Origin: an uncultured Verrucomicrobia subdivision 3 bacterium
GTDB taxonomy: Bacteria; Verrucomicrobiota; Verrucomicrobiia; Limisphaerales; UBA11358
DNA length: 33,247 nt
Assembly (NCBI GenBank): GCA_903884535.1
Contig: CAISEZ010000138.1
Coordinates: 1 to 33,247 of the forward strand
Direction: 5' to 3'
Shown here: positions 33,177 through 33,247 of the stretch, piece after piece
Position numbering within the stretch: the stretch's first letter is position 1
How the letters are laid out: each line of letters starts with the position of its first letter
The notes under the pieces: model-generated
What the model saw: the letters and a program-made list of their open reading frames with translations, nothing else
Told to the model about the DNA's origin: nothing
Databases searched by the model: none
Position numbers and translations under genes: made by a program

Positions 33177-33247
33177 ATGAAGAAGACACATCATACGACC
33201 GAGCAAATCATCCGGATCCTGCGGGAGGCGGAGACCAGCGGGCAGAG
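33177..33247 (+). CDS. IS3-family transposase OrfA, partial
   Basis: From ATG 33177 the frame reads MKKTHHTTEQIIRILREAET and continues to the window end. The pattern TEQIIRILREAE is the start of the helix-turn-helix of IS3-group OrfA proteins (HTH_Tnp_1), which bind the IS ends. AAAGGAAA lies about 7 nt upstream. The C-terminal part and the OrfB integrase lie beyond the window. Confidence 0.85.
   Translation, partial: MKKTHHTTEQIIRILREAETSGQ

Larger units (their letters stand above)
33123..33247 (+). mobile_element. IS3-family insertion sequence, left end (runs off the window)
   Basis: TGAACTAGGCC at 33123 has the TG-start and general look of IS3/IS407-type ends. A short leader with a hairpin and a transposase OrfA start follow. 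Only 125 bp of the element are in the window, so the right end, target duplication and orfB cannot be checked. Confidence 0.75.

Noticed and set aside
1..33247. CRISPR array
   Set aside because: No regularly spaced repeats of 20-40 bases were seen; the repeats present are inverted pairs or short tandem units.

Overview
The window reads as a chromosomal segment of a Verrucomicrobiota bacterium, probably close to the Pedosphaera/Limisphaerales group. The markers are a DUF1501 plus DUF1549/DUF1553 cytochrome pair, a TIGR03790 protein, a short Rho, GH5 and GH43 glycoside hydrolases, many genes without a clear Shine-Dalgarno, and simple-sequence spacers between genes. The assignment rests on gene content only; no rRNA is present.

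Layout. (1) 1-7860 is accessory DNA. A tRNA-Leu(UAA) is followed by the N-terminal remnant of a tyrosine-recombinase-like gene, which runs at about base 500 into a 5'-truncated RHS/YD-repeat gene. The RHS gene ends in a variable domain and is followed by a probable immunity gene, then by small hypothetical genes typical of mobile DNA. (2) 7940-12390 holds an MBL-fold hydrolase, a secreted GH5 enzyme, a TIGR03790 protein and a TatD nuclease. (3) 12700-14730 holds a lipoprotein with a strong terminator and two housekeeping-like genes. Between those two genes lies a four-helix-bundle gene enclosed in a perfect 33-bp inverted repeat. (4) 14770-19877 is a tight plus-strand operon: MlaE, MlaF and MlaD lipid transport, a PIN-TRAM membrane protein, a DUF2007 protein and a GlcD-like FAD oxidase. 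(5) 19942-26096 is a minus-strand block: HU, HisS, a probable structured RNA of about 850 nt in a 1.2-kb gene-free gap, CysK, Rho and a WYL regulator. (6) 26343-32563 is a minus-strand group: a zinc-ribbon membrane protein, DUF1501, DUF1549/DUF1553 cytochrome and a GH43 enzyme. (7) The right end holds an M64-peptidase-like gene cut by an IS3-family element that runs out of the window.

The two most unusual signals are non-protein. The first is the inverted-repeat-bounded four-helix-bundle insert at 13473-13919, which resembles an rRNA intervening sequence placed between two protein genes. The second is the structured RNA at about 23382-24236 on the minus strand. Several of its stems need G-U pairs that exist only on the minus strand, and it ends in a terminator hairpin. 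A 72-bp palindromic element at 19874-19945 supplies the stop codons of two convergent genes, and nested hairpins sit between HU and HisS. All identifications were made by reading the sequence; no database search was run.
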